Below the pieces are notes generated by a model. The model saw only the letters and a list, made by a program, of their open reading frames with translations. It did no database searches and was not told the origin of the DNA. From Aedoeadaptatus acetigenes (GTDB taxonomy: Bacteria; Bacillota; Clostridia; Tissierellales; Peptoniphilaceae): a DNA stretch of 64,000 nt. Of this stretch, positions 1 through 8,074 are shown in pieces. The stretch spans positions 42,010 to 106,009 of the forward strand of contig NZ_JAOQJD010000009.1 in the NCBI RefSeq assembly GCF_025566985.1. Direction: 5' to 3'. Numbering within the stretch: the stretch's first letter is position 1; every line of letters begins with the position of its first letter. A program made the translations under genes and the position numbers.

Positions 1-131
1 ATGAATTTTTCCATGAGGTCCACGAGCTTCAGCATTTCCTCGTTTCGATCCTTTTTATTGACTTTCTTTAAAATAACATCGACGCCGAGTCCGGCTGCTT
101 TTCGTGCCGATGCGTGTGTTAATTTACCCAT
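1..131 (-). CDS. Unrecognised protein, N-terminal part only
   Basis: An ATG at 131-129 follows an AGGAGG ribosome site at 5-6 bases and opens a frame that leaves the window at base 1 after 43 codons. The visible peptide starts MGKLTHASARKAAGLGVDV and continues lysine-rich and probably helical, with no stop. The ribosome site overlaps the stop codon of the upstream DUF308 gene, so the two are probably co-transcribed. I cannot assign a family from this stub. The predicted amphipathic start could precede a larger enzyme domain outside the window. Confidence 0.6.
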   Translation of the reverse strand, partial: MGKLTHASARKAAGLGVDVILKKVNKKDRNEEMLKLVDLMEKF

Positions 132-133
132 AT

Positions 134-673
134 TTACCTCCTAAAGGTGGAAACGGTGCACTGCACAACGAAGAGATTGAGCAGACCATCGATCATTAAG
201 TTTAGCCCCACCAACATGACCAGGGCTCCCGTGGCTTGGGTCGGCTTCATAAAGAGCAAGACCCCGCAGGCGGCGGTCAACAAAGCCATAATCAACAGCA
301 TGCGCCAGCGCCTGATGCCCATGCGCCGCGCATCCAAGGCCGTTTGCACCCTGAGCAGGGCATCCAGAATCATAAACAGGCCGATTGCGATGACGACGAT
401 GTCCAGAAGCTGATTCGTCCGAAACAGCATGACCAGCCCCAACAGGGCCGAGGCGATGCCCATGGCGAAGTCGAACTGAAAGGCAAGCTCCATGGAATCC
501 GGCGAGAAGTAGCCCACCAGCTTGACGATGCCGAAGAGCACGAGCAAGACGCCGATGATCTTGAAAAAGACGTCGGCGGCCATGTTCGGCCATATTAAGA
601 GCATGGCACCTAAGAAAATCAGCCCGACGGAAAACAGGGTGTACATTTGCCTAACTTTTTTTAATCGTTTCAT
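134..673 (-). CDS. DUF308/HdeD-type small membrane protein
   Basis: A 179-residue protein with about six hydrophobic segments arranged as repeated short hairpins (for example GAMLLIWPN near 22-30 and GVLLFMKPTQ near 137-146), the pattern of the DUF308 (HdeD) family of inner-membrane proteins. In enterobacteria HdeD is linked to acid resistance; in Bacillota the role is unknown. The ATG follows GGAGGTGAGTCA. It sits downstream of the pyrophosphatase gene and its terminator, so it probably has its own promoter in 674-727, although I could not define one. Family call good, function unassigned. Confidence 0.8.
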   Translation of the reverse strand: MKRLKKVRQMYTLFSVGLIFLGAMLLIWPNMAADVFFKIIGVLLVLFGIVKLVGYFSPDSMELAFQFDFAMGIASALLGLVMLFRTNQLLDIVVIAIGLFMILDALLRVQTALDARRMGIRRWRMLLIMALLTAACGVLLFMKPTQATGALVMLVGLNLMIDGLLNLFVVQCTVSTFRR

Positions 674-726
674 TGACTCACCTCCACCTTTATCCTATCT
701 ATAAAAGCCCCGTTTTCGTACATGCA

Positions 727-760
727 AAAAAGACAAAGTGTTCGAAATCTAAACACTTTG
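727..760 (-). terminator. Rho-independent terminator of the pyrophosphatase gene
   Basis: The arms CAAAGTGTT (734-742) and AACACTTTG (752-760) form a perfect 9-bp stem. On the minus strand it is followed by TCTTTTTT. It lies about 75 bases past the stop of the 836-2467 gene and separates it from DUF308. Confidence 0.85.
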
Positions 761-835
761 CCTTAATTGTCTTATAAATTTAGTAATTTACGCCCTTTTT
801 TCATTGGCACGGAGGAAAAATCCGCCCCGCTTCCC

Positions 836-2467
836 TTAACGGCTTTCGCTCACGGCGGCGCCGAGCTTGGGCACCATTTGCTTCTTTCGGGACAGGAGCC
901 CTTTTGCCGTAAATTTGTCTCCTTCAAGGGCCGCGCCGAATTGCCGGGCCAGGGCTTCTTTAAAGTCGCCGACGACGATGACCTCGGAAAGCTCGCTGAA
1001 AATGTCGGTAATCATTAAGACGTAAGACGACGCATCTTCTTTTTGAATGTAAGCCTCCATGGCCGCCTTCAGCTCCGTTTCCACCGAGGCGATGCTCTCT
1101 AAATCCATGGTAAAGATCTGGCTTATACGCACCACTCGTCCGTCGAAGGTAAAGTTTTTTACGTCGGTATTTAAGAGCTCTTCCGGCTTTTTCCCTTCCA
1201 AACCGGTGCCTGCTTTGAACATTTTCATGGCGAAATCCTCCACGTCCAGGGCGGCGATTTTGCTCATTTTATCTAAAATGTAGCGGTCTGTGGCTGTGGA
1301 CGTGGGGGAGCGGAACAGGAGCGTGTCGGAAATAATGGCGGCGCACAAAAGCCCGGCCACGCGCTTCGACGGCACGATGCCGTTTTCGAAATACATTTTC
1401 GAGACGATGGTGGCGGTGGAGCCCACGGGTTCGTTTCGGAAGTAAATAGGCGATGCGGTCGCCACATTGGCCACTCGGTGATGGTCCACGATCTGCAGAA
1501 TTTCCGCGCTGTCCAAGTCGTCGATGGATTGATTGCGCTCGTTGTGATCCACGAGAATGATCTTCTTCTTTAAATCCGTAATCAAATGGTAGCGGGAAAT
1601 GCTCCCGATGACCCGATGTTTGTCGTCTAAGACGGGATAGGAGCGGAAGCGGGATTCCGCCATTTTCTCCCGCACCTCGTCGATTAAATCGTCTTTATGA
1701 AAGACCACCAGATTTTCTTTCGTCATGACGTGGCCGATGGGCACGGCCTGAGGCAAAATCCGCGCCACCATGAAGGTGGAAAGGCCCGTAGAAATCACGG
1801 CCACATTTCGCTCTTTCGCCAGGGCCAACAGGTTCTCGTCCAATTCAGTGGAGATGGTGAGAATCAAAAGGGAGACATTTTTCTCAATGGAGGCCTTTTG
1901 ATCGTCCACGTCGTCGCCGACGATGACCACGTCTCCTTCCTCGATAAGGTTTTGATTCTTAATGGCTTTAATGGCCATCTTCCCGGTCAGAGGCCGCGGC
2001 ACCTCCGGCAAATGGAGCCACCGGCCCTTTAAAACGTCCTTGATATTTTCCAGGCCCGTGTCCGAGCGGCCCATGATGCGATCGTCCCAAATTTCCATGT
2101 AGGAAGCGGCGATATTCGAAAGGCTAACGATACCGACTAAATTTTCCTCCCCGTCCACCACGGGCAGAGAAGACATATTGTTTTTCTGCATAATTTCCAT
2201 GGCGCCGGCCATGGAAAGTTCGGGATTCACGCAGTAGGCCCCGTCCATATCCAGGTCGCGAATTTGCGGCGTAATGGACGTCTTGAGCCGCGGCGCCTCC
2301 ACGCCGAAGTAATTCAAGACGAAGGCCGTTTCCCGACTGATTTCCCCTAAGCGAATGGGCTCCGCCTGATGGCCCGTTTTGTTTTTCAATTCCGCCAGAG
2401 CGATGGCCGATGCGATGCTGTCCGTGTCCGGATTCTTGTGTCCGGTAATGTAAATTTTATTCTTCAT
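836..2467 (-). CDS. ppaC: Manganese-dependent inorganic pyrophosphatase with CBS/DRTGG regulatory insert
   Basis: Family II pyrophosphatase of 543 residues; it hydrolyses cytosolic pyrophosphate to phosphate. The N-terminal DHH metal motif GHKNPDTDS (about 9-17) and the later VDHHRVANV (about 336-344) are intact, followed by the DHHA2 domain. Between the DHH parts lies the large insert CBS1 (about 72-125), DRTGG-like (about 185-245) and CBS2 (about 250-305), which in clostridial homologues makes the enzyme respond to adenine nucleotides. The ATG at 2467 is chosen because GGAGGG lies upstream; a longer frame has no ribosome site and adds a non-homologous leader. Monocistronic, with an extended -10 at 2487-2492. 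Confidence 0.93.
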   Translation of the reverse strand: MKNKIYITGHKNPDTDSIASAIALAELKNKTGHQAEPIRLGEISRETAFVLNYFGVEAPRLKTSITPQIRDLDMDGAYCVNPELSMAGAMEIMQKNNMSSLPVVDGEENLVGIVSLSNIAASYMEIWDDRIMGRSDTGLENIKDVLKGRWLHLPEVPRPLTGKMAIKAIKNQNLIEEGDVVIVGDDVDDQKASIEKNVSLLILTISTELDENLLALAKERNVAVISTGLSTFMVARILPQAVPIGHVMTKENLVVFHKDDLIDEVREKMAESRFRSYPVLDDKHRVIGSISRYHLITDLKKKIILVDHNERNQSIDDLDSAEILQIVDHHRVANVATASPIYFRNEPVGSTATIVSKMYFENGIVPSKRVAGLLCAAIISDTLLFRSPTSTATDRYILDKMSKIAALDVEDFAMKMFKAGTGLEGKKPEELLNTDVKNFTFDGRVVRISQIFTMDLESIASVETELKAAMEAYIQKEDASSYVLMITDIFSELSEVIVVGDFKEALARQFGAALEGDKFTAKGLLSRKKQMVPKLGAAVSESR

Positions 2468-2486
2468 AAACCCTCCAAGTTCGGCT

Positions 2487-2495
2487 ATTATACCA
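2487..2495 (-). promoter_or_regulatory. Extended -10 promoter element of the pyrophosphatase gene
   Basis: On the minus strand this reads TGGTATAAT, an extended -10, about 20 bases before the ATG at 2467. I see no good -35 at 16-18 bp, as is common for TGn-type promoters. Confidence 0.6.
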
Positions 2496-2614
2496 CGATT
2501 TTTTCTCCCTTCGCCGCGAAAAAATCCCCTTGGCGGGAAAATTTCCACAACAAAAAAGCCCGATCCGCCACCGGGGGCGCGTGATCGATAAAGCCATCAT
2601 TCACTAATATATAG

Positions 2615-2620
2615 TATAAT
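2615..2620 (+). promoter_or_regulatory. Candidate -10 box for the 2695 gene
   Basis: TATAAT in an AT-rich stretch, 75 bases before the ATG at 2695. No convincing -35. It lies in the divergent region between the pyrophosphatase and the secreted protein. Confidence 0.4.
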
Positions 2621-2694
2621 TGAAAAATAAGGATGTGCATCGCCCTTTAAAATTTCGTCCCGTCAACTTTTCATGGAACATTCGGAGGTCTTCG

Positions 2695-3183
2695 ATGAAA
2701 AAAAAGATTTTTCTTGCCGGCATCATTCTATCCGCCATCTTATTGATCCTCGTGGAATCTAATCCGAATAAAAGGGTGCGCATGAAAGAGGTCAGGCAAT
2801 TTACAGAAACCATGTGCCTGTCCGACGAACATATAAAAGATTTAAAGTTCTACTTTCGAAGGCCCACTTTGAGGGCGGAGATGGTCTATGAGGGTCCCTT
2901 GGAAAAAGAAAAACTGATCTCCATTATGAAGGATTTTAAGGACTTAGTCGATGTGGAATTCATGCAAAAAATCGGCGATAACTATTGGGACGGCGCTCGA
3001 CCCTCCGATTTTGAGTTGTACATTTATTCCGACAAAGATAAAGAGGGAAATGATTACGATTACTTGATTTACAGTCAATACAATAAGACGTACAGATCCG
3101 ATGAAAATCCCGACAATATTGACGGCTATAAGACTTGGACGATCTCCGGCGCAGAAAATGAAGGGGTACTATATAAGGATTAA
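2695..3183 (+). CDS. Unrecognised exported or membrane-anchored protein
   Basis: A 162-residue protein. It opens with MKKKIFLAGIILSAILLIL, a signal peptide or N-terminal anchor without a lipobox cysteine. The rest is soluble, charged and tyrosine-rich, with a C-terminal stretch rich in Asp and Tyr. The ATG at 2695 follows GGAGG at a good distance; an earlier in-frame ATG at 2620 lacks a ribosome site and would hide the signal sequence. It stands alone, with its own -10 and terminator. I do not recognise the family. The overall look is of a small extracytoplasmic domain paired with an anchor. Confidence 0.7.
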   Translation: MKKKIFLAGIILSAILLILVESNPNKRVRMKEVRQFTETMCLSDEHIKDLKFYFRRPTLRAEMVYEGPLEKEKLISIMKDFKDLVDVEFMQKIGDNYWDGARPSDFELYIYSDKDKEGNDYDYLIYSQYNKTYRSDENPDNIDGYKTWTISGAENEGVLYKD

Positions 3184-3192
3184 ATCGATCAG

Positions 3193-3219
3193 AACCACCG
3201 CCATCCGGTGGTTTTTTTC
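3193..3219 (+). terminator. Terminator of the 2695 gene
   Basis: The stem AACCACCG (3193-3200) and CGGTGGTT (3206-3213) with a 5-base loop is followed by a T tract on the plus strand, nine bases past the stop codon. Confidence 0.88.
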
Positions 3220-3232
3220 ATGGAAAAGCACA

Positions 3233-3272
3233 CAAAAAAGCCCGACCCCGCAGGATCGGACTTTTTAATCTA
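3233..3272 (-). terminator. Terminator of the dehydrogenase/flavodiiron operon
   Basis: On the minus strand, AAAAAGTCCGATCC pairs with the GGGTCGGGCTTTTTTG arm and ends in a T run, just past the stop of the flavodiiron gene. It is A/T-flanked on both sides and could act in both directions. Confidence 0.85.
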
Positions 3273-3276
3273 AAGT

Positions 3277-4512
3277 TTATGCTTGTGCTTTTTCTTTTTC
3301 TTCCTTGATTTTTTCGAAGGATTCCATAATGGAATCAGCCAAGGCATCCAATTCTTTTTCCGTGGAGTCGTTCAGGGAAGAAGTAACGGTGACTTCGCCG
3401 CCCAAGGTATCCATGAGTTTCATGTTCTTGTCCAGGAATTCTTCCATGAGGGTACCGGCTTGGGGTGTCCATGTGCCGTTTTCGATAATGCCGACGGTGC
3501 GGTTTTGCAGGTTCAGCATGCGAATTTCGTCCAGGAATTGGTGCATAACGGGATAGATTTCCAGGTTATAGGTTACCGATGCCAAGACGATGTGGCTCAG
3601 GCGGAAAGCTTCCGATACCAGGTAGCTGACGTGGGTTTTGGACACGTCGTACATGTGGATGTTGGTCATGCCCCGTTCGCAAAGCTTGGTAGCCAGGCAT
3701 TGTGCGGCGTATTCCGTGTTGCCGTACATGGAGGCGTAAACCAAGAGCACGCCGTCTTCTTCCGGTTCGTAGCGGGACCATTTGTCGTATTTTTCGATGA
3801 AGTAGCCCAGATCTTCTCTCCAGACCGGTCCGTGCAAGGGGCAGATCATCTTAATGTCGATGGTGCCGGCTTTTTTCAGAAGGTCTTGAACGTGGGGGCC
3901 GTACTTACCGACGATGTTGGTCAGGTAGCGGCGGGCGTCGTCGATCCAATCGCGATCGAAGTTCACTTCATCGGCAAAGAGCTTGCCGTCCAATGCGCCG
4001 AAGGATCCGAAAGCGTCGGCGGAGAAGAGGACGCCGTTGGTGGTATCGAAGCTGACCATGGCTTCAGGCCAGTGAACCATGGGCGCTGCGACCCAGGTAA
4101 TTTCGTGTTGACCGAAGCTCATGGCGTCTCCTTCGGCTACTTCGATTTCCTTGCCGTCGACGTCAAATCCGAATTGGCGCATCATCATGAAGGCCCGTTC
4201 GTTGGAAATGACTTTGGCGTTGGGGTAGCGAATCAACACTTCGTCCAGGGATGCGGCGTGGTCCGGTTCCAAGTGATTGATGATTACATAGTCCAGATCT
4301 CTGCCGTCCAAGACGTGTTCGATGTTGTTTAAGAATTCCCGGCATACAGCCCAGTCTACCGTATCGAAGAGGACGGTTTTTTCGTCCATGAGCAGATAGG
4401 AGTTGTAGCTGACGCCGCGGGGAATCGGGTGAATATTTTCAAACAGGTGCAGGCGGTGTTCGTTGGCGCCTACCCAGTATAAATCTTCGGTTACTTTTCT
4501 TACGGTATACAT
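3277..4512 (-). CDS. fprA: Flavodiiron protein (A-type flavoprotein, FprA family)
   Basis: A cytosolic 411-residue enzyme that reduces O2 to water and/or NO to N2O in anaerobes. Residues 1 to about 250 are the metallo-beta-lactamase-like diiron domain, with the ligand block H80-L-E-P-D-H, the later MVHWPEAM, SADAFG and CPLHGPVW segments. From about 257 a flavodoxin domain starts with VYASMYGNTEYAA, the FMN phosphate loop. No rubredoxin or NADH-oxidoreductase domain is attached. The electron donor in this family is usually rubredoxin, and the gene just upstream (17-bp gap) encodes a protein ending in a rubredoxin domain, so a functional pair is likely. Which of O2 or NO is preferred cannot be read from sequence. 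Confidence 0.93.
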   Translation of the reverse strand: MYTVRKVTEDLYWVGANEHRLHLFENIHPIPRGVSYNSYLLMDEKTVLFDTVDWAVCREFLNNIEHVLDGRDLDYVIINHLEPDHAASLDEVLIRYPNAKVISNERAFMMMRQFGFDVDGKEIEVAEGDAMSFGQHEITWVAAPMVHWPEAMVSFDTTNGVLFSADAFGSFGALDGKLFADEVNFDRDWIDDARRYLTNIVGKYGPHVQDLLKKAGTIDIKMICPLHGPVWREDLGYFIEKYDKWSRYEPEEDGVLLVYASMYGNTEYAAQCLATKLCERGMTNIHMYDVSKTHVSYLVSEAFRLSHIVLASVTYNLEIYPVMHQFLDEIRMLNLQNRTVGIIENGTWTPQAGTLMEEFLDKNMKLMDTLGGEVTVTSSLNDSTEKELDALADSIMESFEKIKEEKEKAQA

Positions 4513-4529
4513 TACTTACCTCCTAATGC

Positions 4530-6458
4530 TTATTTAAAGGTACGGTCTTCGGGGAAATCGACCTTGATGAAATTGTCTTTTTCTTCGCCGCATTTCGGGC
4601 AGATGTATTCTTCAGGCAATTTGTCGAAGGGCGTTCCTTCTTCGATTTCGCTTTCTTCGTCGCCGCGTTCGGGATTGTATTCGTAGCCGCAGCCTTGGCA
4701 GACGTAGATGTCGTCCTTCGGTGCAGTCTTTCTCGGTTTGGAACGTTTCATCTTGACCATTTCAGGTGCTTCGCCCTTGCCTTCCGTACCCAGTGCTTCG
4801 ATAATCAGAGGCGCAACTTCTTCGATGTCGCCGACGATGCCGTAGTCGCAGTTTTTGAAGATCATGGCGTTGGGGGCATTGTTAATGGCCACGATGGTGG
4901 CGGCGTCTTTAATGCCCTTCAAGTGTTGGCCGGCACCGGAGATACCGCAGGCTACATAAAGGTTGCCGCGGAATTTTTGACCGGACATACCGACGTAACG
5001 TTCGATAGGAAGAACCTTGTCGGTTTCTGCGACGGGACGGGAAGAACCGATGGCGGCGCCGAATGCGCGTGCCAAATCTTCGGCCAGTTCTTTGTTTCCG
5101 TTAAAGCCTTTACCCATGGAGACCACCCGTTCGGAGTCGACGATGGGCGTCATCAAGTCGATGCCGACGCTGAAGTCGTAACCGTCTTTTTCCAGAGCGG
5201 CGATGAGGTTCTTGACGTTTTCTTCTTGATTGTCGCTGTCGAAAATTTCTTTCTTGCGCACGCCGGTGATGGGGCCTTTGCCCGCTTTCTTCTTGCCGCC
5301 GCCGGAAGAACGTGCGGCCTTGCCGATAATATTGGCTGCGATGACGACGCGTTGAATTTCGTTGGTACCTTCGTAGATGGTGGTAATCTTCGCATCTCTG
5401 TAAGCGCGTTCAACTTCCATGCCCTTCATGAAGCCGCTGCCGCCGTAAATTTGCAGGGCGTCGTTGACCACTTCGAGGGCGATGTCTGAGGCAAACATCT
5501 TCGCTTCAGCTGCTTGGAGGCCATAGCGTTCGCCGTTGGTCTTCATTTCAGCTGCACGATAGACTAAGAGACGTGCGGCGTCGATCTTCGTGTACATGTC
5601 GGCGAGCTTAAAGGAAATGCCTTGATTGGCTGCCAAGGGTTGACCGAATTGAATCCGTTCCTTGGAATAAGCCAGGGCGTGTTCGTAAGCCCCTTGAGCG
5701 ATACCTAAAGCTTGTGCGGCGATGCCGATGCGGCCGCCGTCCAAGGTGGCCATGGCGATGTTGAAGCCCTTGCCTTCTTTACCTAAGAGGTTTTCTTTCG
5801 GTACGCGGACATTGTTGAAGTGAAGTTCCGCCGTGGTGGAGGAACGAATGCCCAATTTGTCGTAGTGATCGGAAAAGGTGAAGCCTTCGAAATCTTTTTC
5901 TACGATAAAGGCACTGATGCCGTGGGTGCCGATGCCCGGTGTGGTAACGGCAAAGACGACGTAAGTGTCTGCGGCAGGCGCATTGGTGATGAAAATCTTT
6001 TGGCCGTTTAAAATGTAGTGATCTCCGTCTAAAACAGCGGTGGTTTCCGTTTCACCGGCGTCGGATCCGGCATTGGTTTCCGTCAAGCCGAAGGCGCCGA
6101 GCTTTTCGCCCTTTGCCAAGGGAAGCAGATATTTTTGTTTTTGCTCTTCCGTTCCGAAGTGATCGATGGGATAAGTACCCAAGGAGGTGTGCGCCGATAA
6201 AATAACGCCGACGCCGCCATCCACGCGAGCCAGTTCTTCTACGGCAATGGCGTAGGAAATGACATCGGCTCCTGCGCCGCCGTATTCTTCGGCGGTGGGA
6301 AGACCCATAATGCCTAAATCAGCCATTTGGGCGACGATATCTTCCGGGAATTTGTTTTCGCGGTCAAGCTCAAAAGCGACCGGTGCGACAACGGTTTCCG
6401 CGAACTCGCGAACTTTCTTTCTAAGCGCCTCGTGCGCTTCATTGGTTTTAAATAACAT
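4530..6458 (-). CDS. Acyl-CoA dehydrogenase / EtfA FAD domain / rubredoxin fusion
   Basis: A 642-residue three-part protein. Residues 1-380 are a short-chain acyl-CoA dehydrogenase, with the flavin-site LTETNAGSDAGE and the catalytic-base region YEGTNEIQR (Glu near 366). After a Gly/Lys-rich linker, residues about 410-570 match the C-terminal FAD-binding domain of electron-transfer flavoprotein alpha (GASRPV-like GSSRPVAETD, GISGAGQHLKG, AINNAPNAMIF). The last 50 residues are a rubredoxin with CQGCG and CPKCG. The start ATG at 6458 follows GGAGGAAAT; five extra upstream codons are rejected. No EtfB gene is nearby. Inference: electrons from an acyl-CoA pass through FAD to the rubredoxin iron and on to the flavodiiron protein encoded next. 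The acyl substrate is unknown. Confidence 0.92.
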   Translation of the reverse strand: MLFKTNEAHEALRKKVREFAETVVAPVAFELDRENKFPEDIVAQMADLGIMGLPTAEEYGGAGADVISYAIAVEELARVDGGVGVILSAHTSLGTYPIDHFGTEEQKQKYLLPLAKGEKLGAFGLTETNAGSDAGETETTAVLDGDHYILNGQKIFITNAPAADTYVVFAVTTPGIGTHGISAFIVEKDFEGFTFSDHYDKLGIRSSTTAELHFNNVRVPKENLLGKEGKGFNIAMATLDGGRIGIAAQALGIAQGAYEHALAYSKERIQFGQPLAANQGISFKLADMYTKIDAARLLVYRAAEMKTNGERYGLQAAEAKMFASDIALEVVNDALQIYGGSGFMKGMEVERAYRDAKITTIYEGTNEIQRVVIAANIIGKAARSSGGGKKKAGKGPITGVRKKEIFDSDNQEENVKNLIAALEKDGYDFSVGIDLMTPIVDSERVVSMGKGFNGNKELAEDLARAFGAAIGSSRPVAETDKVLPIERYVGMSGQKFRGNLYVACGISGAGQHLKGIKDAATIVAINNAPNAMIFKNCDYGIVGDIEEVAPLIIEALGTEGKGEAPEMVKMKRSKPRKTAPKDDIYVCQGCGYEYNPERGDEESEIEEGTPFDKLPEEYICPKCGEEKDNFIKVDFPEDRTFK

Positions 6459-6552
6459 ATTTCCTCCTTGCAATCAATGACAGAGACGACAATGGATACG
6501 AACGGCCGAGAATAAGCCGGTACAGAAAACTGCACCTCTTGTGTATAGTTTT

Positions 6553-6581
6553 ACTATAGCACAGGCTTTTACCGTTGTAAA
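6553..6581 (-). promoter_or_regulatory. Sigma-A-type promoter of the dehydrogenase/flavodiiron operon
   Basis: On the minus strand TTTACA, a 17-bp spacer and TATAGT, about 95 bases before the ATG at 6458. The leader between them shows no clear regulatory hairpin. Confidence 0.75.
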
Positions 6582-6948
6582 GGCATTCCACCTTTTGTTT
6601 TTTCGAAAAAATACAAAATTTCCCGATTATTTTCGCCCGTTCCCAAATCATGTATTAAGAAGTTACCCCACGACCTTGAATTTAAGCGGTCTTTTTTATA
6701 AAAACCGCGGAATCCGAAGACAAAAAGAAAACTTTTTCTCGAAGGCGCCCCATTTATTATTTCCCTTTTTTCACTTCATAAATACAAAATCCATCGTTCG
6801 GAAAAAATTTATCGACATTGTACTTTGCATTTTTCCCTTAATTTACGTGATTATTACCCATTTTTTATTTATTATTTTGTCGACCTTATTATTTCTCCCG
6901 AAAAGTAAATTTTCCGTTTTTCCCCTTCCCTTTTTGCCTTTCGCCGTC
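6582..6948 (+). other. AT-rich intergenic region, no gene seen
   Basis: About 370 bases between the divergent dehydrogenase-fusion and lactate dehydrogenase promoters. It is T-rich on the plus strand. A 140-codon open frame (6541-6963) crosses it but has no ribosome site, low-complexity Phe/Leu/Ile content and overlaps the two promoters, so I treat it as non-coding. No RNA motif was recognised. Confidence 0.6.
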
Positions 6949-6954
6949 TATAAT
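6949..6954 (+). promoter_or_regulatory. -10 box of the lactate dehydrogenase gene
   Basis: TATAAT, 45 bases before the ATG at 6999. The sequence 17 bases upstream is pyrimidine-rich and not a recognisable -35. Confidence 0.55.
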
Positions 6955-6998
6955 AAAAATTAATTGAAAAGATAATAACGATTCAGGAGGTTCTTCAC

Positions 6999-7967
6999 AT
7001 GAGCAATATGATTCAAAACCCGAACGCAAAAGTAATTCTCGTCGGCGACGGTTCCGTCGGCTCTTCCTTCGCATTCGCCATGACCTTAAAGGGCCTGGGC
7101 CGCGAACTGGGCATCATCGACGTGAACACGAGAAAGGCCCAAGGCGACGCCATGGACTTAACCGCCGCCTTGACCTACAACTCCGCAAAAACCATTTACG
7201 CCGCCGAATACAGCGACTGCTCCGATGCGGACATCGTCGTACTTACCGCAGGCGCACCCCAAAAACCCGGCGAAACCCGCTTGGACCTCGTTCACAAGAA
7301 CCTGGCCATCGTGAAAGATGTCGTGGAACAAATCATGGAATCCGGCTTCAACGGCATCTTCCTCGTCGCCGCCAACCCGGTGGACATCTTGACCTACGCC
7401 GTACTCAAAATCTCCGGCTTCCCGAAAGAACGCGTTATCTCTTCCGGTACGTCCTTAGACTCCGCTCGCTTCTGCGACGAAATCGCTCGCTACCTGGATC
7501 TTGATCCCCGCGACGTTTCCGCCAGCATCATGGGCGAACACGGCGACACCTCCTTCCCCTTATGGAGCCAAGCTTCCATCGGCGGCCGCCACATCGACGA
7601 ATGGCTCGCCGACAAAACCGATGACATCGAAGGAGCCAAGAAGAAAATCTACACCGACGTTCGCGACAAGGCTTACCACATTATCGACGCCAAAGGCGCG
7701 ACCTACTATGGCGTCGCCACGGTCCTTGCAAAGATCTGCCGCATCATTATCGAAGACTCCCACTCCATTATTACCGTGGGCGCTTACCTTGAAGGCGAAT
7801 ACGGCTGCGAAGACATCTACATGGGCACCCCCGTCGTTCTGAGCCGAAGCGGCATCCAAAAAGTAATCGAAGTTCCCTTGAACGAAAAGGAACAAGAACA
7901 AATGCAAACTTCCTACAAGGCATTGAAGGAAGTTCAAGACCAAGGCATGGCAAAGCTCGGTTTCTAA
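6999..7967 (+). CDS. ldh: L-lactate dehydrogenase
   Basis: A 322-residue NAD-dependent enzyme that interconverts pyruvate and L-lactate and regenerates NAD+. The Rossmann loop VGDGSVGSSFA (about 11-21), the substrate-loop arginine in KPGETRLDL and the catalytic-histidine motif GEHGDTSFP are all intact; the KPGETR motif favours lactate over malate dehydrogenase. The ATG follows CAGGAGG at 8 bases. Monocistronic, with its own promoter and terminator, and convergent with the glycogen operon. Whether it needs fructose-1,6-bisphosphate is not decidable by eye. Confidence 0.95.
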   Translation: MSNMIQNPNAKVILVGDGSVGSSFAFAMTLKGLGRELGIIDVNTRKAQGDAMDLTAALTYNSAKTIYAAEYSDCSDADIVVLTAGAPQKPGETRLDLVHKNLAIVKDVVEQIMESGFNGIFLVAANPVDILTYAVLKISGFPKERVISSGTSLDSARFCDEIARYLDLDPRDVSASIMGEHGDTSFPLWSQASIGGRHIDEWLADKTDDIEGAKKKIYTDVRDKAYHIIDAKGATYYGVATVLAKICRIIIEDSHSIITVGAYLEGEYGCEDIYMGTPVVLSRSGIQKVIEVPLNEKEQEQMQTSYKALKEVQDQGMAKLGF

Positions 7968-7997
7968 TCGAGCCACATACGACTCCTTAGAAAATGA

Positions 7998-8024
7998 AAA
8001 AGCGTCCCGCGGGGCGCTTTTTTT
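7998..8024 (+). terminator. Terminator between ldh and the glycogen operon
   Basis: AAGCGTCCC and GGGCGCTT pair around a GCG loop, followed by seven T on the plus strand and preceded by an A run, so it can serve the convergent pullulanase transcript too. Confidence 0.85.
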
Positions 8025-8074
8025 ATATTAAAAATCAAAAAACGAGCACCGAATGATGCCCGTTTATTCGACTT

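Noticed and set aside
6541..6963. 140-codon open frame between the dehydrogenase fusion and ldh
   Set aside because: No ribosome site, low-complexity Phe/Leu/Ile content, and it overlaps both mapped promoters.
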